In this document: positions 58,191 through 64,000 of the stretch, piece by piece | Numbering within the stretch: the first letter of the stretch is position 1 | Layout: the number at the start of each line of letters is the position of its first letter | Assembly (NCBI GenBank): GCA_037043015.1 | Contig: CM073325.1 | Span: forward strand, 15,169,001-15,233,000 | Source of the DNA: Bryum argenteum | Taxonomy: Eukaryota > Streptophyta > Bryopsida > Bryales > Bryaceae | Direction: 5' to 3' | DNA length: 64,000 nucleotides | The notes under the pieces: model-generated | Seen by the model: only the letters and a program-made list of their open reading frames with translations | Told to the model about the DNA's origin: nothing | Database searches by the model: none | Program-made: the position numbers and the translations under genes

Positions 58191-58676
58191 CGTCTAGTAT
58201 AGTTTAGAGTACTTTTGGAACTTAATCAAAACATGACGATGGTTTTACGATATAGAATGAAATAAAATATTATGTTTGGTACAAAAGAAATTATACTTTT
58301 CTATACTATATTTGATTTGATTGAAGGGCGAGGTGCCCAAAACCAAATTTGCGGAGTGCTGTCGACTTCTCCAGGGAAAAAGGGATACACGCATGCATGC
58401 ATTTTCAAAAGCCGAAAGATGAGCGTCAGCTTCTGAGTGGTGGCCATGGCACTTTTCTATACCGAAACTTGAGGCTATTCCCATGAACAGCCGATTTAGC
58501 TCCTCCCCCCAAATCAATATTTTTAAAATATTTTTGAGAATCTATCTCAAATCCAATTTTGAAAATATCTAACTTATTTTATGTATTTATATCTACTTCA
58601 ATGTGGTTTACCATGGATCACCGAATGAATTTTCCCCATACGAACTTTTCCCTTGAGCTAGAAGAAGACGAAAAAC

Positions 58677-58790
58677 ACCACACCCTATGGGTTGGCGTGA
58701 ATATAGTGTCCGTTTGACCTACCCTTGGTGATATGCCCACATGATATACCAACAATGGTATAGGACTACTAACCCCTTTCAGGGTGAACT
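58677..58790 (-). mobile_element. SINE 3'-tail fragment
   Basis: On the minus strand 'ggggttagtagtcctatacc', 'gtgggcatatcaccaagggt', 'caaacggacactatattcac', 'gccaacccatagggtgtggt', then (ttc)-rich. Same family as the copy at 50570. Confidence 0.65.
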
Positions 58791-59137
58791 TTCAGACTTT
58801 TCCCGGAGCTCCACCAGCCAATGGGAATTTTTCTCCAGGAACATGTCAATTTCAATTTCAATTTGCACTCCTTTAGTCCCTTTCTCTTTCTCTTTTTCTT
58901 TTTCTTTGTCTAGTTTTACATGCTCTTTTTGAATTCAAAAATGGCTCCATGTTTGCAATTTTTAGCACAAAAATTTACCGGGATTTTCCAACAAGTTATG
59001 AATTATTGAAGTTGAAAATATAGGTGTTTCTAAAATGGTTCCCAAAAATACACCATTTTTACAATGTTTGCAAGGAGTACGTAATATACTACGTGATAGT
59101 TGTTTGGAGATGCTATTGTGTACTTCTAACTAAAGAT

Positions 59138-59443
59138 TATGGTGAAACCACCTATTGTCGTGCACTTAAGGAAAATTGAGGGAATCTATATACTTGGAGT
59201 GAGAAATGAGTGGGTTAATATTTTTCAAGGATAGGGAATAGGAAAAGACGAGCTAACCCTATTTATGTGCTTTTTTAAAGCACAAACATAATTAGATACA
59301 AATTTTAGAAGGAGAAGCCTAAAGGCGGGCACCCTAAATATGTATGCATGAGGTACATGCAAGGGAGGTGAGATCTTTATAAAGACAAGAATCTTGGGTG
59401 CCCGCCTTTAGGTAGGTGCCCGCCTTTAGGTGGTTTCACCATA
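59138..59443. mobile_element. foldback MITE with 16-bp perfect inverted ends
   Basis: tatggtgaaaccacct (59138-59153) pairs exactly with aggtggtttcaccata (59428-59443). Near the right end 'gtgcccgcctttaggt' is duplicated in tandem, and it is complementary to 'cctaaaggcgggcaccc' at about 59316. No target duplication recognised. Confidence 0.6.
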
Positions 59444-59522
59444 CTAGAGCTCTATAATGGGACCTGCTTCATCTTCATCTTAGACCACTCTACTATACCT
59501 ACCCGAGATTCTATAACCTTAA

Positions 59523-59875
59523 CCCTTAAATGTCCACGGGGTCTGAAACAGGCAGCTCAAAATTGGATCACAACATCTTCTGGACTTAGGCATTGTGAAT
59601 AGTACACTTTTTGAACTTGGGCATCATGCATGGACCAATCAATGATGAGCTTGCAACCTCCTACAAGGTTATGTACAACCCCAACCTACCTGCCACAATC
59701 CTTTCAAAGCACAAAATCATTAATACATATTGTGATTTGAATTGTAAAATTCATTGCATCATAAGAAGGTGACTAGTTTGACATCAAAATATAAGTGAAA
59801 AGTTGAGTACAGTGAGAGCTACAGGGAAGATTCTGTTTGAATCAAGCCCCTCGGGTTTGGTTGGGTGTTTAAGGG
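59523..59875 (-). mobile_element. TTAA-flanked MITE, 353 bp (CCCTTAAACG family), copy c
   Basis: Between TTAA at 59519-59522 and 59876-59879. Interior in reverse orientation to copies a and b ('gtcc...gatcacaacatctt...tgatgagcttgcaacctcct'). Confidence 0.65.
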
Positions 59876-59879
59876 TTAA

Positions 59880-60234
59880 CCCTTAAATGTCAGGCTATAC
59901 GGATTTGGGCAGCCCAGTATTGGATCACAACATCTTTTGGACTTGGGCATCATGAATAGTGCACATTTTGAACTTGGGTTCCATGAATGGACCAATCAAT
60001 GATGAGCTTGCAACCTCCTATAAGGTTATGTACAACCCCAACCTACCTACCACAATCCTTTCAAAGCACAAAATCACTCATACAAATTGTGATTTGAATT
60101 CTAAAATCTCACTTTTTGAATGCATCATAAGAAGGTGACCAATTTGACATCAAAATATAAGCGAAAAGTTGAGTACAATGAGAGCTACCGAGACGATTCT
60201 GTTGTAAAAGGACCCCTCGGGTCATCTTAGGCGT
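59880..60234 (-). mobile_element. TTAA-flanked MITE (CCCTTAAACG family), copy d, left arm of an inverted pair
   Basis: Begins CCCTTAAATGTCAGG right after the TTAA shared with copy c. It is almost the exact complement of copy e at 60468-60828. Its right terminus is interrupted inside the TIR at an internal TTAA, where the next element starts. Confidence 0.65.
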
Positions 60235-60238
60235 TTAA

Positions 60239-60463
60239 CCCTTAGAAGTCCCTTGGGGATAGTATGTACGATGTTGTATAATTAGGATTTGCTACCAACA
60301 AGAAACTCTAAACTGGAATCGTAATAGCTCACTAGAACCGCATTAATTCAAATGTCAACTTCTTCTTTGAACTTAAACCCATTAAAGGTGTGCATTCACT
60401 CCAAATACAACCAAAATACACCGTATACTACTGGTCGCCACGGCACGCTCAGACCTTTAGGGG
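60239..60463. mobile_element. TTAA-flanked MITE, 225 bp (third subfamily)
   Basis: Ends CCCTTAGAAGTC and GACC-TTTAGGGG (the paired ends are imperfect), flanked by TTAA (60235-60238 and 60464-60467). The interior is unlike the other TTAA elements. It forms the spacer between the inverted copies d and e. Confidence 0.5.
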
Positions 60464-60467
60464 TTAA

Positions 60468-60828
60468 CCCTTAAACGTCTAAGGTGACCCGAGGGGTCCT
60501 TTTACAACAGAATCGTCTCGGTAGCTCTCATTGTACTCAACTTTTCGCTTATATTTTGATGTCAAACTGGTCACCTTCTTATGATGCATTCAAAAAGTGA
60601 GATTTTAGAATTCAAATCACAATTTGTATGAGTGATTTTGTGCTTTGAAAGGCTTGTAGTAGGTAGGTTGGGGTTGTACAATACTTGTAGGAGGTTGCAA
60701 GCTCATCATTGATTGGTGCATTCATGATGCCCAAGTTCAAAAAGTGCACTATTCATGATGCCCGAGTCCAAAAGATGCTGTGATCCAATACTGGGCTGCC
60801 CAAATCCGTATAGCCTGACGTTTAAGGG
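60468..60828 (+). mobile_element. TTAA-flanked MITE, 361 bp (CCCTTAAACG family), copy e, right arm of an inverted pair
   Basis: CCCTTAAACGTC at the left and GACGTTTAAGGG at the right, with TTAA at 60464-60467 and 60829-60832. It shares long identical runs with the complement of copy d, such as 'gaggggtccttttacaacag' and 'cccaaatccgtatagcctga'. Confidence 0.75.
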
Positions 60829-60832
60829 TTAA

Positions 60833-61459
60833 GGGTTAAGAGTTTGAAGCGGTCGGTTGATGGAATTTCCATGCTAGACAGAAGGCTTCAGTAAACCTTC
60901 GAGCTGCCAGCTAAGCATGAAGATTCAAACAGGCGCAGCCACGTCAGCGCCACCTCAGATGTTCACCACGTGGAAGTCAATGTGGAACTCCCTCACCTTC
61001 GAAGAAGAGGAATGCAATCGGAGCCGTCGACGACGGATCGATTCCGGCCATCCACCGCCGACTCCCATCCTCCCTCGTTCATTCCAGCTTCCTCCCCCCC
61101 CCCTGCTCATATTCTCATCATTCCCACTTTGCCCCTATCTCCCTCCTTCCACTCCTCCGCTCCTTCTTTCTCTCACACTGTAATGGGTCTGTAGCGTCAC
61201 AAAGTTTCGAATCGTGTAACGGCCACCCGTGTCGGTGGAAAATCTCTCATCTGATTCATCTCTACATCCTCGCACTTGGGCTTTATCCGATTTTCTCGAA
61301 TCTCTCCATTTGAATGATTGAAGGTTCTCAATCAGTGAGGTGAGGGCTCCAGGGGAGGATGGTGTTGTTGAGTTTTTGGGATTTTTGTGTTTTTGGGGCG
61401 ATGGCGTGATTGGGGAGTTCATTTGGCAGGTTCTAGGGTTTCGTGGTTAGGGTAAAGCT
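60833..61459 (+). other. promoter and leader of the terminal membrane-protein gene
   Basis: GC-richer DNA with C/T-rich runs (61070-61160). A telo-box-like 'tctagggttt' at about 61431-61440 and 'ttagggtaaagct' directly before the ATG. No separate gene is supported. Confidence 0.4.
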
Positions 61460-64000
61460 ATGGGGAGGTTGGAGATTCGGGAGGTGAAGGGCGTGGGGAG
61501 CGTGCTACAGCAAGGGGCGCAGTTATGGCGAATGTGCATTTTGCCGATTTGCATACTGGCGTTGGTTTCGGCGCTTTACTCGTTCACGTTGGAGACGTAC
61601 GCGTTGAGTCCCAGCTTTGCTCTTGCGCAACTAGATGGCAACTACAGAGTGTCGAATTCGTCGTCTTCCAGAGGAGATCTGAAGTCGACGTCGAGAGCTA
61701 ATTTCGAAAGTGGCTTGAAAGAAAGCGGAAGCGGAAGTGATGATAGAGGCTTTGTTGCTAGGTATCTTGCCATGTTTCTTACTTCGCTCGACGAGGCCGT
61801 CATGGAAAGCCTGGCTGAGTCGAGAGAGAAGATGTCCGTCTATGATTCTAGAGCTGCTGATTCCTCCCGGTGGAAGCGGGATTTTTCCCCTGCTGCTTAT
61901 TCAACGCAAACCTCGGAAGTAAGTGCCCATTCCATCGCTTAAACTTCAAATAATCCACACCGAATAGCGATGTCTACCATCACAGTTGGCTAGTTTCTAA
62001 CAAACGATTGCATCACATGCAACCTCAATGTCTAGGATTTAGAAGTGGTGTACTAAGACTTTAGGGTTCTATTAAGGTCAGTGTTGCAATCAACACATGC
62101 GAACGTGCATTAAACACACATGTAATGGACGGAATAGCTCTTTAGTCTTTGGAAATACTATTTTCTGCTTTTTAAATTTCATGCATTCGGAGATGAGGAA
62201 TACGCTCAGGCTATGAGTGACTTGTGGCCCTAAATCATTCCAAGTGAGGGTGCTGCCCTATTTGAAGTTGCGGTGAATCTTATGACATGATGTTAGCAAG
62301 CGTTTAATCGCATGTCTCTCGCCTTCGATAGCATATCGTATTGGTGAAGGTGACATTGTTCGTTTAGGCTATGATTGTCTCATGTTTAGTAATCAGTGGC
62401 GTTATCATCCATAGCGGCCTTGTGGAGTCGGGATGAGTGTTAGCAAGCGTTCTGGACTCGCCTGTTGTAAGAGTCGATGGTGACATTGCCTTGATCTGAA
62501 CATCGATCCATGTACTTTCTGATAAAAACGCTAATCAGGGCTAGGAGCGTTTTATTTTCAGTCACGTTACCACTTACAGTGGGGGTGCGGCCCTTTTGAG
62601 CCATTTGATCTAGGCAGTTTTCACTCGGAGCATATCTCTTGATTTTTGATAGCATGCTTATGTGCAGGGGGCTCAGGCAGTATCGGCGACAACAGAAGGA
62701 GGATCATCAACACCAAATGACGCAGAGCCACTCCCAGAGTTCTCACTAAAACTGAAGATACTAGGAAAGAACGAGAGCGGGGGGTACGAGGACAATTTCT
62801 ACGAGGAGAAAGTGGGGTTAGGAGCACCCTCAGCGCGACTTATGGGAGGACGTAATGTCGACAGGCCAGTACCACCAATAGGACTAACGCTGCTCTTCAT
62901 GCTGGGAGTGCTAGCTGGAGGATTAATGGCATTCTGCGCAGTGATAATGCTCCAACACGCTGCCCTCCTAGGAACAGTAGCATACAGTGTCATCAGTGCA
63001 TACGCAGGGAAGCAAGTGGGAGTAGTACGAGCGGTGAAATCCGGGTTCCGGCTGGGGATGGTGCGCTTGATCTGGCTCGCTCTTCTGCACGGCACTGTGC
63101 GCGACTTGATGTGTCTATTCGTCATGAAATCGTTTGTGGGGAGTGGTGTTATGGACGCCGAGAAAGCTGATCGTCTTGTGCTGCGATTGTCCCTCATGCC
63201 TTTCTCTATCGTGGCTCCGTTTAAGGATGTTGAAGCGACGAGCTTCTCCCTGGCTGCTCGCATTGGCGGCTTCGTTGTCGTTGATTATATCATTGATGCT
63301 ACGACTTCGTGCATCTATGTTATGGCTTGCTGGGCTACTATTATGGAACGCCAGTACTGGGGCTTTGCTGCTTTCTCGAGAGGCTGGAGGCTTGTTTCTT
63401 CCATGCAGCACCAGGTATGCAACTTTCTCATCCTCTGCACTGTTGTAATGTTTCATTCCTCACCCTTCAGTTGATCCATATCAGACTGTTTTTGTTTCTA
63501 TGACAATGCTGATAGCGAAGTCATGCATAATGTGCAATTTGGTCTAGTCTATGACCGGTAGTAGTTACTATTCCAAGTTGAAACTGTGGACTCCGGAAAA
63601 GTTTTCTCCTTGTTTTTTTAACATAGTGTAGTCTAAAACTTTGGATCGTGGAAATCATTGGAAAAGGGTTTCTTATCGCAGTTGATTCCTCTCATTTGGG
63701 CCAATCAATGTATCCAACATTTTCGGTGGCACTCGTTGCTTCAACAGTCGCTCATAGATCGTGTTCCTTGTTGCTGGGCAGGTGATCGCCATCAAGATTC
63801 TGGAGAGCATGTTGTGTGGCAGAAGTGCACGGTTCGTTTTATCGTTAGCGTTGGGCAATTTTCTGTCACTTTTGGTGATCTCCGTTGGACAACTCTACTT
63901 CATCGTCTGTTGGCTGGTGCTCTACTTGTCCGCACGGTGCAGGCAGGACACAAATCCTCGTTTTAGTCACAGGGTTTTGGAGGGTTTTCTAGACAGGATC
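61460..64000 (+). CDS. multi-pass membrane protein of unknown function (3' end outside window)
   Basis: Three exons seen: 61460-61918, 62668-63414 and 63782-64000 (continuing past the window), all phase 0 with GT-AG borders; 475 residues so far. ATG 61460 is the first in a frame with no upstream extension. Residues about 25-48 form one hydrophobic helix (MCILPICILALVSALYSFTL), followed by a long Ser-rich hydrophilic stretch (to about 225), then a series of helices: PPIGLTLLFMLGVLAGGLMA, CAVIMLQHAALLGTVAYSVI, LIWLALLHGTVRDLMCLFVM, GGFVVVDYIIDATTSCIYVM, and in the last exon LALGNFLSLLVISVGQLYFI. I recognise the layout as a plant membrane protein but cannot assign a transporter or enzyme family; no catalytic motif is evident. 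Confidence 0.7.

Noticed and set aside
60917-61194. Proline-rich open frames before the membrane-protein gene
   Set aside because: C/T-rich leader sequence; two overlapping frames of similar composition and no conserved motif.

Overview
The window looks like nuclear DNA of a land plant, most probably a moss. The best lineage marker is a single-copy LEAFY/FLORICAULA gene (9693-11042). Its DNA-binding domain has aspartate and cysteine where Arabidopsis LFY has His312 and Arg345; aspartate at the first position is the reported moss state. Genes are GC-richer than their surroundings, use short introns, and are islands in AT-rich, transposon-dominated DNA. I cannot name the species.

Layout. 1-5.1 kb: repeats, including end-to-end miniature Helitrons (3.19-4.41 kb). 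5.1-7.6 kb: a CPBP (CAAX-protease-like) membrane protease. 9.7-11.0 kb: LEAFY. 13.6-22.6 kb: two DUF642 cell-wall protein genes in tandem on the plus strand, one single-module and one two-module, both ending in hydrophobic GPI-type tails. 22.9-26.0 kb, minus strand: an FkbM-type methyltransferase with an N-terminal membrane anchor. 26.5-34.5 kb: MITEs, a 920-bp TTAA-flanked element and an intronless, truncated cullin ORF. 34.5-44.9 kb: a 10.36-kb pogo/Tc1-like transposon with perfect 26-bp terminal inverted repeats and TA target duplication, holding a broken DDE transposase, a decayed Helitron (Rep/helicase) and an intron-containing fragment of a GH79 (heparanase-like) gene. 46.1-54.4 kb: a tandem pair of mitochondrial malate dehydrogenase genes, seven exons each, with identical 3' parts. 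54.4-60.8 kb: foldback DNA and a nest of TTAA-flanked elements. 61.5 kb to the end: a multi-pass membrane protein of unknown function, cut by the window edge.

The host genes do not form a pathway; this is ordinary eukaryotic gene order. The links seen are tandem duplication (DUF642 pair, MDH pair) and telo-box-like motifs (TTAGGGTTT or its complement) in several gene leaders. The strongest unusual signals are the composite pogo-like element, the TTAA-flanked families including a near-perfect 360-bp inverted pair, the clustered miniature Helitrons, the truncated cullin, and the apparent gene-conversion tract between the MDH copies. Exon limits were read by eye from splice signals and reading phase; no RNA or homology search was available.
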